A DNA stretch of 64,000 bases, taken from NCBI GenBank assembly GCA_013397865.1, contig VZTI01003105.1:816109-880108 (forward strand), read 5' to 3'. The position numbers and the translations under genes are program-made. Shown here in pieces: positions 1 through 13,833 of the stretch (position 1 is its first letter; each line of letters opens with the position of its first letter). A model generated the notes under the pieces. It was given only the letters and a program-made list of their open reading frames with translations. It was not told the origin of the DNA and did no database searches. Origin of the DNA: Struthidea cinerea (taxonomy: Eukaryota; Chordata; Aves; Passeriformes; Corcoracidae).

Positions 1-1951
1 AACATTTTTCTTTTCACTTTTTACTTTTTTTTAAAGTTCTTGGTGTTAAGGGTATATAAAAACAATAGGGACTTTTGTCCTAAGAGATCATCTGAAAACA
101 ACCTCATCCTCTCAGAAAAAGGAGCAAGGATGGGAAATATTTTCTAAAAATTCCCCTGAATGAGAACTGAGGCTTTTCTGAGATTCCAAGGTAAATGACA
201 GAGCTGCACTGCTGTGCACAGTGAGGCTTTCCAAAGTGCTTAACCACACTGCAATTTCTGAGTCAGGAATCAAGACCAGGCCTAGTATCTGGATTTCATC
301 TCCTCTCCAAAATGAGCAGGACTAGTGAAACGGAGCCAAACAGATTGTACTTTCCTGTGAAGTCAGCAGGCCCGACCTCGGCCTAGCCCTGCAGCTCTTT
401 CTGAGAAATTAAAGCATCCAAACAGCATCCCCACTGGAGTTCTGCAGTTTCCTACCATCTCACTGGAATCCAGTGACATCCACCAGCATCAGAGTGCTGA
501 AAGGGAGAGTAAGGGAGGACGTGCAGCTGGTGCAGGAAGGATAGGAAGGGACCAGGATCTGCCTCTGGGAAGCCACAAGCTGCTGAAGAGACCCCCTCAC
601 TCTTGCCTTAGGCTCCCCTCTCACGAGCCCCAGCTTAAACACAGCCTAAGAACTCTGCAGCGCTGCCCTCTCCCTGCTGCACTTCCAGCTCTTTGGGAAG
701 TCGTGGGAATACAAGCCAGATGTGTGAATGCTGCAAGTCAATAAGGATCTCAGAGAGCCAGCACATATGGAAAACCAGAGCAAGATGAGCTTCTCTGCAA
801 GGGAAGGGGGGAAGAGCAGGTTTTCAACTGCCCTTATGATCCTCATGTACTTCACAAGCAAAGCAATGGAGAGGCTGACAGAAGGATAAAACCCAGCTCC
901 ATAAACAGCCCTTGCCATGTCCTGGTGCAAAAAATGAAGGTTATTGGTGTTGTGCAACTACAGATGTAGGCTCCGAGCTCTGTCTTGGTTCCAGAGACAA
1001 CAGTATTGCTTCACAATGACTTCCCTTCCTTCTGAATGGCCCTGGAAGCTCATGTGAGGTAACCCTTTCCTTGTGCAAGAGTAAAAGAAACTGTTTGCTT
1101 TCTTCCCTAGAAAGTGGAAGAACAGCATGCAGGAAAAGAGAAAATCAGTCTTGTACAGTTTGTTTTCTGTACTTTTCTTTTTCCCTGATTATCTTTCACT
1201 GCTGTTTTACTTTGGAAATTCCCTGGTATTCAAATATGGTGTTTCCAGGCTGTTGCACAATTCCCTTTGGAGCTGTTGTATTAGTTATCATTAGCCACTT
1301 TCCCACACTCTGATCATCGTAAATGTCTCCTTCTTCCCTTCAAAATTTTACACTCTTTCCTCTAGGGACATGGTGATATTATAGTCCCAAAATTTACTCA
1401 GCTGGAACATGGGGTAGAAAATGCAAGAAGTCAGCTGCTGCTTATTCATAAGCATGAACAATGGGAATGGAAAAAATCCCTGCTTTCCCACATTCAGAAT
1501 TTGAATATTAATCTTTGTCAATGTTAAATATATAGTGTAAGAATACTTGAGCTGAGATGCCTGAGTACTATATATTTTTATTTCAATAGATAATAAGCTG
1601 TTTTCAGAATTTCATGCATATCCTTCCCTTCTTTTCTACCTTGTATATTTAATTTTAAGACCTTTCTTTGTACAACAGCTGGTTAAGTTTCTTACCACAT
1701 TGAAGTAAGGCATTTTCAGTTTACCAGATTGGAAAATGCAAGTAAGTTATTGTCAGCAGTGCATTCTAGTTCTCAACAATTACGTGGTCCCTTTCCAAAA
1801 CACGTGGCAGTAGCTGTACCAGCACAGCACATTTCACAAGCCTCCTCTGGATTCAAACCCTAAGCCAGTACAGTAATGCACAGATTTCCACAGAAGTCAT
1901 CAAAAGAAAGGTCATTGCATGAGGAAAAAGGTTGACTCAAGAACACTTTGA

Positions 1952-2038
1952 GGGTTTGGGGGGATTTGTTTTGGGGGAGGGTTGGGGGTCTTTTTTGTGT
2001 TTTTTTTCTTTGTTTTTTGGTTGGTTGGTTGGTTGGTT
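1952..2038 (+). repeat. G-run cluster followed by T-rich and (TTGG)5 simple repeat
   Basis: Positions 1952-1989 hold five runs of three or more G separated by short loops, which fits a G-quadruplex-forming motif on the + strand. It is followed by a T-rich stretch and five tandem TTGG units at about 2017-2038. Low complexity; the long frames open here on both strands are artefacts of composition. Confidence 0.75.
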
Positions 2039-5000
2039 GTTTTGTTTTAGGGTTTTTTGTTGTTGTTTTTTGTGTTTTGTGGGTTTTTTCCCATAAAAAG
2101 CAGGGCTGCTGGTCTCCATACCAAAGGGCAGATGGAAGCAGCAGCATTTAGCAAAAAGAAACAGTTTCTACATGGTGCACCAGGGTCAGTGTAGAAAGGA
2201 CAAAACAAATAATGCACACAGAAACATCTGGGGTTTGTCTGCAACAGATTAAAGGACTTCCAGCAGTGACTGGACAGGGTGTCCTAGTTTAATGAAAATT
2301 AAATTAATTTGAAAGCTTTTGCAACACAGAAACTGAATCACAATGTGCATCTCCAAAGCTCCATGCTAGCAGCCAGAATGGAAAACGGACATGGTCCTTC
2401 AGCCTCACACGTCATCCTCTCTGAAACTCAGGAAATCGAAACCCAGCTCCAGGTGCCACAGCCACGAGGCTGATGGCATCTTGGCTTCCCTTCTGGCCCT
2501 CTTTTCCTTTCTGTCTGCACCAGCAATTCTCACAGTGCTTCCACTTTCACTGCATAGTTCAGCCAGAGTTTTTGGATGCTGTACATGAGCAGTGGCCAAA
2601 CTTTCTGTCACTTCAGGCCCCTGGATGAGTTACAGAGATCCACAGCTCTCCTACCAGGTGACTGCAGGTATTTCCATCACATTATCCCATCAGCATCTAT
2701 CCTCCTGCCTGCTGCTTTCTTTTCTGAGATCTGCTTCATGTCCACACAACTTTCCCAGCTGGCAGTTCCTGGTTCAGCCTCTTGAGTGCTGCATAGCCAT
2801 AAAGCATTCCACCCCCAAAACATGTGGAATTCATAATCAGTTACAGAGATCCTCTGGGTTGCCCAAGAGCATGGGCAGTGCCTTATTACTGCAACTTCAT
2901 CTCTCTCCTTTCTGACAGTTGGTGCCTGGGGCCACTCTCTCCCCGACAGCTCCCTCCTGACATGGCAGAGCCCAGCCATGCCTCCACCACAGGGACAATT
3001 CTTTTCTTTCAGCAGCTCGCCTAGCATCTATCACATCCTGGAATGGGAAAACTTAGTCCTTCAAGCCAGGTAGCCATCACCAAGGCCCAAAGAAACAGTT
3101 CTTCCAGACTCAAACCCCAGCAGGCCCTTTGCTCCTGCCAAAAGTTAACCAGCACTTTTTCCTTCCTTTGCCTATTCCCATTTCCCACTGCCTGGGACAA
3201 GCGAAACCCAGTTCCTGAATGTCAGTCTCTGTTTCATGTCAAGTGCTAAAACGGTGCCACATATCAGTCTCGGAACCAAGTTGGACTTTCCCTCTTCTGC
3301 TTCCTTCTCAAGGTCTGACATTTGCTGCAGAGTCAAGGGCAGATTTGTGCAGGATTCCAGAAACCTGCCAAGCCTGGACTCTCATCAGACTGTACATGTT
3401 TTATATTTCCTTTCCTGACATGAAATTCAGTCAGTCTGAACAGAGTTGGACACACACATAAACACACTTATCACACACACAGTAGTGGTCAAGATTGCCC
3501 AACATCGTATTTTGGAGGCTTGTTTATTCAAGGTCAACCAAATAGCCGTTTCGAAAACATAAACTCAGTAAAAACAAAAGTATTTATATTCAGAAAACTT
3601 TTCTGTTCTCCATACATTGTTTAGAAAGAGAAAAAAAATTTAAAACCCCCTAAAACAGTTCAATGTTCAAATGTAAAGACATACAGCACAGCCCTGTCCT
3701 GGTTTCATGGTCGTAGATACTGTTTCATCTAAAGAACATTTGTCTCATTTGCTTACATTTCTGTCCTTTCTAAACAGTAGGCTTAGATGTTGACTATATT
3801 TACAATAGAACAAAAAACCAGGAAAGTCAAACTGAGAGCTCCTGTCTGTGACAGCAGCCGGCACTGGATGCCCAGGGAAGACTACAGCAGGAAGAGTTCA
3901 ACAATAAATGTAGTGATTCTTCCCTAAATGCTCTCTCAGCCTCCAAATATCTGAAATTCAGAAACATCCTGAGCCACAAGTGCCTCTTTGTATCTGGTAT
4001 CCCTTGATAATTTAGTTTAATGGATTTTTCCAGTTTCATCCAGCTTCTGATTTACAGCATAATAAAAGTCTTCAGAGCAAAACACATCATCACTGTGCTG
4101 CTTCCCTTCAGGCTCATCACTTGTGATCCCCCAGACTGCTGTTATTCCAGCAATGGAATAACAGTGGTGAGTCTCCATTTTAGAAAAAGAGGACTCACCA
4201 AAGTAGCTATATTTGACCTAAGGAAACACTGTCACTTCACCACTGGAGAGGACTCGATGCTGTCAGGCCCGTCACCTACTGCCCCTCCAGTGAGCCCAGA
4301 GCAATGAGGTGACTGGGAAAGAGCCACTCTCAAAGCAGCAGCTTCTGAAACCCACTGCCAATCATGGCCCCCTTAACACTGTCCTGACTGCAGCACCTGG
4401 AGCCCTGAAGTCCCAAGGAGCAGCCCATGCAACAATCCAGAATAAAGGCTTTGGGAATGTTACTCTAAATGAACAATCAGAGAGAAAGAAACCCACTGAG
4501 ACTGAAAGAGCTGCCTGTCCTCTGACCCTTTAGGCAACTGAGCCAACCTTTTGGGGTTTTTCTGAAAAACAGGCTGAAGTACAGTCATAGCTCAACAGGA
4601 GTCCTGGAATATGAACTATAAAGGGATTTATAACAAGAAAGAACAAGGGAGATTTAAGTAACCTCTTACTCTTTTTCAAAAACACAGGCTTTATCCATTC
4701 AACCATAACCCTGCACCTACAGTCAGTGCACGCTCATGCCTCAGGAGTGTGTTAGACAGTTAAGTGGGATCTCCTGATAAATGCAAATATGTTGTGACAG
4801 AGGAGTTCAAGATAATCACAGAACCATCTCAAATCATAGCTTACAAATTATAAACTTCATTTCCCATGACCCACTAGAAACCCAAAAGCAGGTTCCTATC
4901 CCAGCTGTATTTATGTTGACACATGAAGTCACCTGAGATTCAAGGTTTAACTGCTGAACCGACAATCACGACAGAAGCAGTGACAACATATCTGTCCCAC

Positions 5001-5183
5001 TGAGAACACGTGATGGATTGGAAATAATTTCCAACAGAGAACATGACAGAGAATAATATTTACACCAGACTACAGTTACAAGCTACTATCCATAATAGCC
5101 AGCTTCCACATGAAATTTAAGATGGAACTTGCTTGCAGTAACGACGCTTGGGCAAGGACCTTGCTCATCAGATGGAAAACGCA

Positions 5184-5194
5184 GGGGGGGGGGG
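5184..5194 (+). repeat. Poly-G run of 11
   Basis: Uninterrupted G homopolymer. Its length should be treated as uncertain, because such runs are prone to sequencing error. It lies in non-coding DNA. Confidence 0.8.
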
Positions 5195-6600
5195 TTGCGA
5201 AGTTAGAATTCTTTAAATACCAGCACCCAACAGGATATAACATTATACAAACAGGAAAGATGTTCCCCACAGTGTCCCCCAATCACCTGGGCTATTACAC
5301 AGATTTTACCTATTATGGTAATAGGGAAACAATGCCCTATAAGGCCACAAATTCCAATTAACACTTCTCATAGGCCCAGTCTGTCCATAAACAAGCAATC
5401 TTCTCTCAGTCCATCCCCGGTGACCTAGATGCATTCCCAGGGTCACCTCCGGGCCCAGGACAGAGGCCCTCTCTTTGATCCTCAGGGCCTATCTCTCTAC
5501 CACCACCTAGTGCACTCCAACACTTGCTTTTGAGTCCAAGCAGTTCCATTGGTGGCTCCCCAGTGACTCAGCAAAGTGAGGATTAATGGTGACTACTTGC
5601 TGCTGAGGATGGATGTCTACATTTCTGAAACTACTAGTATCCCAGTGTCACAGTAGTACCCTCAATAACAAGGCCAGAAGTTGGAAGTAGCCCTCAGGCA
5701 CCTCCTTGCTCCAAGCTGATGCCTGTTCATTTGTGACAGTGCAGCATGAATTCTCATCCTGCAAATATAGCTCTTAGAAGAGAACATAACTTTTGTTCTT
5801 CTTAAGGCTGTACTTTGGCATTTCTGATCAGCCATATAATGTCAGTAACAATAAAATGATGTAAAAGTTGGTGTTTAGTCACTTCCTTTTATTAGAAGTA
5901 ACAGGAATGTTAAATCCGAACACTCAGAGAGCAGCAGAGAACAGTATGAAATGGACAGCAATAGGAGAGGAATTGCACAGCTACAGCTCGATGATGGTGG
6001 GGAAGCAATGTGAATGCCTAAAGGAGCACACATTATGGACAGGAAGTAAGGAAGTATGGAGCTGGAATCTCTCAGCATGCTAGAAATATGAGATATGAAT
6101 TCTAAGGGTCAAAAAGCCGAACACATTTCTGGGAAATAGAGAAGAGTTTTAAAAAAAAGACACAGGCTTGGAAACAAAGTTCATTAGTGAAACTGGGAAC
6201 TCTGCCCTCTCCCTGGACCTCTGTGCAATTCTAAACACAATTTGATAGTGGGTCCTTTAGAAGGATGTAATGAACTTAATCTCTATTTATATAGGAGAGT
6301 AGCTCTGTCCCAAGAAAAAGAAGTGGGTGTTGAGGGTGTATTGTGTTAACCCTGGCTGTGCTAAGGAAAAATTCATGGCATGGTTCTTTTCCTCTCTGGC
6401 ACTGACAGCCCTAATGCTTTCAGCAGGAGTGGATCCCCTGCCAGGGCACTGGGGGCTGCTGTGCAGGCTCCACACCTCTGGTTCTGGTTACACTCCCAGT
6501 GAACTGTGGTGCCTGGATGGTGCTGGCATGGGCACCATCTGCACTGAGCCCAGGAAATACAGCTCAGGAGGCACAGGGGAACAAGGCTCTGGCTGAGAAG

Positions 6601-6667
6601 GCAGTGCTGGGTTAACTGTCAGACTTGATGGTCTTAAAAGCCTTTTCCGACTTAAATGATTCTATGA
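6601..6667 (+). mobile_element. CR1 LINE 3'-end fragment
   Basis: The stretch ends with the typical CR1 tail: a GACTTGATGGTCTTAAAAG block, a CCTTTTCC(G)AC block, then AAATGATTCTATGA. Only the last 65 bases or so are recognisable; the 5' boundary is uncertain. A retrotransposon relic, non-coding here. Confidence 0.75.
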
Positions 6668-9600
6668 CCCCACTGTCTCTGCCTAAGAGCCGCTAGACGC
6701 CATCCCTCACCTACCCCTAAGATGTCCCTTATCGATGGGGCACTCCAGTCCCCAGTCAAAGGATCGCTCAGGGGAGAGCCCAAGTAAAAGCCCTCATTTT
6801 ATTGTGGTATCACCTCTGAACTCCACTCCTACTATATGGTTGAATTTCTCATTCTCGGAGCCATAATCTTGACTCTAAACCTTGACTGGGCTCTAAGCCA
6901 GAATAACAGCCACATTCCTAGGTCATGAGGTGTTGAGGGAACCCTACCAACAGTCTTCTCACGGTTTTGACAACCCCTCTTGAGTGTCCCTCTCTCACTG
7001 TACATCTAGATTTCTCTTTCTTTGGTTCCTAACTCTAACTCCATGTCTGCACTGAGACTTATACAATGGGATTCACTGCAAAACTTGGTAAGGTTTAGGT
7101 GGGGATAGACCCAACTGGCCCCAGTGGCAGAGCTACTGCTGTTCTCCAGTGATGCTTTGATGAGTACTCTGCCCTGTCAGGTGGGCTGTATTTTGAGAAA
7201 CATCTGTGCAGAATCCATCAGTGCCTCAGAGCATTTAGAAACTAATACACAATTTAGTGAATAGGTTGTGAGATGAGGACACCTACAGGAAAAAGGATCC
7301 TCCCCAAGCTGTTCCTGAAGTATTGCTTCAATAACGTTCTTGACATTACATCATGTTTTGTGCTACACAAAACAGCTGATAGGTCTGGAGAAAATGACTG
7401 ATAGGGCTCCAGGTTCAGCAATAGCTCTTCTGGCATTGATGATGGTGATTTTTTAACCCTGGAGCTGACAAATATTCAGAAATTTCTGGGTTTTTCAGCT
7501 TATGCATTTCAATAACTTCCAGCTAACATCACCTTAGATACCTAAGGTAGCCAATATCTTTTTCTCCTCTATTGTGGCTCGTTCAGCAACTCCAAAACTT
7601 CTGAACTTGAAGGATATAAGAACAGGATATGGAGGCATGAAGTACCTGCCACACAATCTGAACTCTATCCTTGAATGACAGCCCAGTCCAGGCACAATTC
7701 CTACTCTCAGTCTGTCTCTGAGCTCCCTAGAACAGGACCTGTTGATAGTCAAGCCATATACTTACACAGCACAACAGAAATAACCCTGCACCTGGCACTT
7801 TTCTGAATCCCTTCATCTTTATACAATAAACTGTATTTCATTTTAACCAACAGCAATCCTACATATCACATTCATTTCCCACCATAGTGGGCATAAAAAC
7901 TTATATTTCCCCTCAGGCAAATGTTTTACTTATTCTCCAAACTTGAATGATTTACAGACACTTATTGTGACATTCACTATTCAATATTTCATATTTAGAT
8001 GCAAGACTATAAAGTTTTAGTATTGGAGAACAGAACAATGGGATGTTCTGGTTTTTATAGTATTCCTGTAAGCCCTTAGGTACCATCCTGCACCAGATAT
8101 GATCCCACTGACCTTCCTACATGTATTACAGGCTGACACACAATGAAGAACTGCAGGGTTTATTTTAAATCCAGTCTCATGATACAAAATAAACGTCAAC
8201 CCAGGAAATCGGGCAATTGAGAACTTCACATGCATAGGATGAATTGCTGGCTGGTAATCTATCTGCTCCGTGTCCTGCATTCACACACAGCACGCATGAG
8301 CCTGGTGCCCCTGCACACACTTTGCTTCAGGTTAGCTCTAACACCCCAGGGAGCAAAGCAATAGAACAGGTCCTGTCCTACTGGGTCCCAAATTTTAGTT
8401 CTGGGGCCCATTTCTCAGTTATGTTCAGTACTGCTGGAAATGCACCAAGAAATCTGGTTCAGGATAAGAACAGCCTGTTCCAAGACAGTTTCTCTCATTT
8501 CAACATTTCTGAATGCTCTTGAACGCTTGGCTCAGCATCCAAAGCAGAAACTCTTAATTCCATCCTTGATTCCATCTCCCATATGACTGGGAGATTTTTT
8601 GGTTACAGAATTGGGCACTTGGACTGAGAAATAAAATTAAAGAAGCAAATAATGGTTAGTGGTAAATCTGTTGCATTCAAAAGGGTGTTACATTAGAAAA
8701 GCAACTTCAACGCTTGTACTGCAAGGAAACAAATCCATCTTCCATCTCCAAGGAAGAAGAAAGTGTCAGCTTCTGAGAAGTTAAAAATCATATAAATCCA
8801 AACTACCTTTAAAAGTGTATTTGATTAAATACAAATGTCAATGCCATGTCTGTAAGCATCTTCATGAAAACCTGTGGCCTCACGCATTGTTAAGCCAAAT
8901 TAAAAAAAGAAGCTGGACAATAAATGTGAGTACAAGATTTGAAAGGTGAATCTACACCAGAAGTTGTTCAGTATTCCTAGAAGCTTCTTACATGAGTCTC
9001 TACTTTCTACCTCAGGGGATCTTATTTATTTGCTCTTTTTTATATTCTTTTCTGAGGTCCTGTGACTGATCCTCCTTCATGGCTCCACGTAGCTCCCCAT
9101 TCATGCACACTTCATCGTGCTTGTCAGGCTGAAGCAGCCAATATTCAAGGCTTTCAAGTATCACCTCCTGGTCACTCACCCCAGCAATCTACATTGATTT
9201 CTCTCTTCTTGACTGCCAGGAGCTAAAAACAGCATGCTCTAAGAGCGAATTATTCACAGGGGTAAAAGACTGCAGAATCAGAAAGGATAAAGATGAAAGC
9301 CAGTTGGCAGACAGCCATTAGTGGGAGAGACATTCTGCTTCCAAAATATGGCTTTCAAAAGGAAAGCGGAGATTATTAAAGGTATCATTAAATAGATTCA
9401 CTGCTCTTTAAGAATGGCAGTATCTGGTTTTAACTGGAAGGATAAAAATAACATGCAATACTGTATCAGTTACAAAACCAACCAGCTACAGCTTATTCCA
9501 TTCATATTATAGCTCTGAACTGCCTCCCTTCCTACAACAATTATTTCTTCTTTATTATATTTCATTTTATTAAGCAGCTTAGAGCTGTATTTACTTGTTT

Positions 9601-10554
9601 TGGGGCTTTTTGTGAGTACTGGGGTTATAAAAGGACCTGGATGCTAAACTAATCCAAGGACATCTTGCCATGATGACAGCTAGGCAGGTTCCTTGGGAAA
9701 ACACAAATCTTGTAGATAGAGAAGCTGCCTTTCAAGGACACAGAAAGAGTGATCATATTTGTAGGTACCCATCACTGTGGAGCAAGGAATATCACTGTCC
9801 CTCTGCAGAAGGACAGATGCTTCTCCACCACACTGGTGAATATCATGCAGTTGGGAAGACCCTTGGAAATGTGTCGGAACACAAACAGGTATCTGTTCTA
9901 AATGAGAACAGTAATTACCTGACAAATAAAGATTCTCTCTGGAAGGCCCAGACTGTACAGCTGGAAATGCAAAGAATGTAGAGGCTGATTTGGGGCTCTG
10001 TAACAAATTCCACAGACAGAGGAGCATTTAATCAGGAGCCCTCCTCCCCTCAGGGCTGTGTGGAGCACTGTGCACATCCAGGGGTAGGATGTAGGTGCAG
10101 CCAAAGGCAACCTCCTCCTTCACAGTGCCCCTGTTCTATAGCCCCACGGGTAGAATTGCAACTCATGAGGAGAAGGTGACTTTGCCATCAGTGGCACTCT
10201 GCAGAAACCTGGTGAACTGAGAAATAAGAACATCAATCTGGCAAAGTATAAATAGCAAGCAGAGCTCCTACTGCACGCTTCAAGTATTAGTTAAAGCTGA
10301 GCAATTCATCCTTATCTTACTGCAACAAGATCTTGCTTTAGAAACTGAAATTTCTGGAAATGAAAGCATAGTTATCAGCTTGAGGAACTGCTTCCTTCAA
10401 AATCAACAGGAAAAGCTTCTCACAAATGGCACAAAGTGTTTTCTTGCCCAGGCTAACCTTACTTAAAATCAGAATATGGACCACCAGCAACTAGAATGGA
10501 AAATGGTATGTTAAGTGTGGCTTTACTTCTCAAAGCCCAACCCCAGACCTCAGT
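6668..10554. other. Intergenic, no gene recognised
   Basis: No exon or RNA gene recognised on either strand. One 103-codon frame at 9670-9981 (+) lies 36 bases after a good TATAAAAGG at 9626-9634, but its predicted protein matches nothing I know and has no clear domain. It is discussed as a finding rather than called as a gene. Confidence 0.55.
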
Positions 10555-10926
10555 TGTGGGGAGAGATAAGATAGAATCGGGTTACCGGCTGTGGGATGCA
10601 TCTGCAGAAGCACATGGCGGCACAAAGGAGCACATGACGGCACAGAGAGGCTTGTCTCCGCCGGACCCTGGGGGGAGGAGGTGTCACACGGCAGACCCCT
10701 ATGGAGAAGAGCCTGCCGGCAGCTGACAGACGAGTGAACAGCGAGTGATCACCCCATAAAAGGACATTTAGAAAGCGTGTTGCTGATGTGGCAACATGGG
10801 ATAGTAGTGAGAATTACCATGTAAGGAAACACTGTGCCTTGAAAAAGTGTATAAAACCAGCTCGTTTCTTTTGAATAAACTATTCAGATTCCCTGCTGGT
10901 CTGGGTCCGTGTCTCGGTCGCTCACA
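10555..10926 (+). mobile_element. Solo LTR of an endogenous retrovirus (about 370 bp)
   Basis: The segment begins TGTGGG and ends CTCACA, near-inverted termini as in retroviral LTRs. It carries TATAAAA at 10850-10856 and AATAAA at 10874-10879, so U3, a short R and U5 follow in the expected order on the + strand. Downstream of the terminal CA there is no recognisable primer-binding site and no gag or pol reading frame, so this is a solo LTR left by recombination. Flanking bases (CTCAGT against CTCAAC) are at best a decayed target duplication, so the exact 5' boundary is uncertain. It sits about 3.9 kb upstream of SMPD4 in the same orientation. Confidence 0.7.
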
Positions 10927-13833
10927 CTCAACCACTATGATAAGAAAGCAAAACTCAGTAATGGTCACCATATTCCAGCTTCCTCAGACTCTTGATCCAA
11001 GAGTTGCTTTAGCCCCCTGCATAGTGCATTATGTTCACACACACTGCCACCAGTACTCATATTTTATTCCAAGTGTTGAAATGCTGAGATTACTTATGCC
11101 TCGAGCTCCTGGATTCATGCGATTATGCAAGAAGTCCAATTTTAATTAAAACCAATTTTCTAGCACTTCAGATGGAGAAGAAAATCTTCAAAATGGGACT
11201 ACCAAAGTTGCAAAACTCCAAGTACCCATAAACAGGCACAAAATACACTGCTTATTAAATCAGACTATTCTTAAGGTACTCCCAAGACTGTGGGAGGCAA
11301 GCTGGAGCTGGAACTCCTGATACCGTGCTGTCATGCAATATCTTAAGCAACTTCTGCCTGCAGAAACTAGGCAAAAATAGAACAAATTTGTAGAAATCAT
11401 TAGGAAAAATGACAATGGATGCCCAAAGAGCTGCACACTCAAACTGGGTGGAGAAGGGGGTGCCTCATCCTGCAATGGTTCAATGCACCTTGAGTGCCTG
11501 CTGACATTTCCTTCACAGGAAAAGCCATCACATGCACTGGGTGAGTTAATGTTTTCTCAGACTACACATGAAGTCTCATCTCTAGCCATGTGAAACTCTG
11601 ACTGACAGCCTTAGCAGGCCTGTGCATGTCAGGAACAGTAGAAAGTTGATGTCTGCATGAACTGAACAGCTTTGGAGAGAGAAGTTACTTCGGCTGGGCT
11701 AGAAACATAATGACAGTTCTGAAAATTCCCCTTTTCACCTCACCTATATGAAGCCAGGCCCTGTTCCAGATGGTTTCTCATTAACTGGTAGTCTGGTTTT
11801 GTTCCCATCACGGCTGTATGTTTTCCAATCATTTCACCCATCCCTGACATATCAACACCCAAACAATTCTCCAGCCAAAAGAAAACATTTGACAGATCTT
11901 CCCTGTTAGAACACTCTAACCTGTACTTACAAGAAGAGATTAAATTAATCCTACAAAAGCAACAAGGTCTGACTAGGTTATCAGATGCCTGTGCTATTTC
12001 TCTAAATTAGATTATTTCTAATTTGTCTTTTCCTTTCATTAATCAGCATAATCAGGTTAAAGTTACAGTCACGTGTTCCCAGTTTGGACTTGTTTGCTGC
12101 ATCTGACTCAGACTTCAAGAGAAGCTGGTGTGTCCAAAAACTTCTGTTTCTCCCTCTGATATCCATCATCTCTATAAAAGATGGCATCTCTCACTACAAA
12201 CACCACTTCATTTTAAAGGGGAAAAGCCACTTACTAAAGTCTTGATGTAATGCTCCTGAACCCAAACTTCCCATTGATGCCTGTGGATGATGCAGTGGAT
12301 GCCCCATATGAATTAATTCTAAGGTTTTTAGTACTGCTTTCAGAAAAAAAGCTGTGCTCCAGAGACAGCACTGTGAGCACCAGAACCACACAGTCTGGTT
12401 CCTTACTTGTCCCAGATGATTAACCTGAGCATCAGTAACAGTGCAAGCTGGCATTGGAGGATTCGGAGGCTCTCTTTTCCTTGTGGATTTTCTGGTAACT
12501 GGGTGTTGTATTAACTCAATCTTCTATGCACAAATCGAGTCATTCGTCTTTATGACAATTACATTAACTTAATTACCTCTGTAGAGTTTGATTGATGCGC
12601 TAGTGATTACACCAAGGTGACAAAATGTGAGGCTACCTAGGAGAGCTCTTAGAATGTCTGGCTAGCCACTTCTGTGCCTGTCAGAAACCTCTGACAATGA
12701 ATGGTAAAAACATAAAACAAGCTCCAAAACATGGAATCCATACTTGCAGAAAACAGCTCCGCCTCCAACTCTCCCAGGAATACTTCTTCAGGAAAAACAT
12801 ACCAACAACAGAAAAAAGCCTTTCTTGTTGCTGTGGCTTAAAGGCAGCTAAAATTTGGGAGGAAGGGAAAGAGGAAAGAGGAAACCTAAGTAAGTGGCAT
12901 ATCAGAGGAAACCTAGGTAAGGTGACCTAGGTTTTCTGGACTTCAGTCTTTGCATCTGCAAAATGGGAAAAAATACATATACAATCTTGATACATACATT
13001 TGAAAATGATATACGTAAGAGGGATAATGGATCTATACAATCAGTTTCAGTAGGCTCCAGAGCACACCAAACTGTCGTTCCACAGTTCTCCTTAGCAGTT
13101 CCATTAGTTCTTAAAATAATTTGATGTATTTCTCCCATGCAGCTATTTGCTTGAACAGGCATCACTGAGCCATCCCCACTGAGCACCTCCAGTGTTCTGT
13201 TTCCACATATACACCCAATACTTTATTTCTTCTTGCTTTCTCTCTCCGATACTATCACCCAATGAAAATACATCAGGTCTAGTGTTTCCTTAATTCCTGA
13301 CATTCACACGTATAACTTTTACGGCTAAATAAACACATCGCAGAATCTTTGCCATCAAGTCCCAGCAGCTTTTTCTGGAGCTAAAGCAGCTCGTTATCCC
13401 CACCTGGAGGACGGACCGACCCCTCAAGGACCCGTGCTCACTCGGAGTCAGTATCTACAAAGGGACGTGTAAAAAACGGCTGGAATCCCACCCAGGACAC
13501 ACGCGTGTGTGCATCACATCCAGCACAGGACACACCCTCGCGTGCCATAGTTTGGACAAAACTGCCCTTTTGAACAGTCAGGAGGTGTGTGTTATCAATG
13601 AGGTCTGCCTTTGCCCTCACTGCTTTTGATTTGCTCACACGATGCTCATCCCACACCAAGACCAGCAAAGGATGGCCTCGCCTCGCCTCGCCCAGCAAGC
13701 CGGGAGTCGCTGTGAGCGTCTGCCCGCGGCTCCCTCTGCCTTGGGAGACCACGAGTTTTTAACAGATCTCTGGGTACGGCTGCGAAAGAAACCCCTGGAG
13801 CCCCAAACACGGATTATGGGGCACTCCCTCAAG
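10927..13833. other. Intergenic, no gene recognised
   Basis: AT-rich to 13.3 kb, then rising GC and CpG toward the CR1 copy and SMPD4 promoter. No exon is supported. Short open frames near 13.4-13.9 kb on both strands look like products of GC-rich composition and of the neighbouring CR1. Confidence 0.55.

Larger units (their letters stand above)
1..6600. other. Intergenic, no gene recognised
   Basis: I see no exon with convincing codon structure flanked by splice sites on either strand. Open frames are short (up to about 115 codons), resemble no family I know and overlap each other. The stretch holds a G-rich/TTGG simple repeat near 2 kb, CA-rich sequence near 3.45-3.48 kb and an 11-base G run at 5184-5194. 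A TTTATT at 3533-3538 could be the poly(A) signal of a minus-strand transcript, but nothing else supports one. Confidence 0.6.

Noticed and set aside
2677..3027. 116-codon minus-strand frame
   Set aside because: Several other frames overlap it on both strands, no recognisable domain, no promoter or splice evidence.
10496..10726. 76-codon + strand frame as a retroviral gene remnant
   Set aside because: It lies partly inside the LTR's U3 region and resembles no viral protein; the element is a solo LTR.
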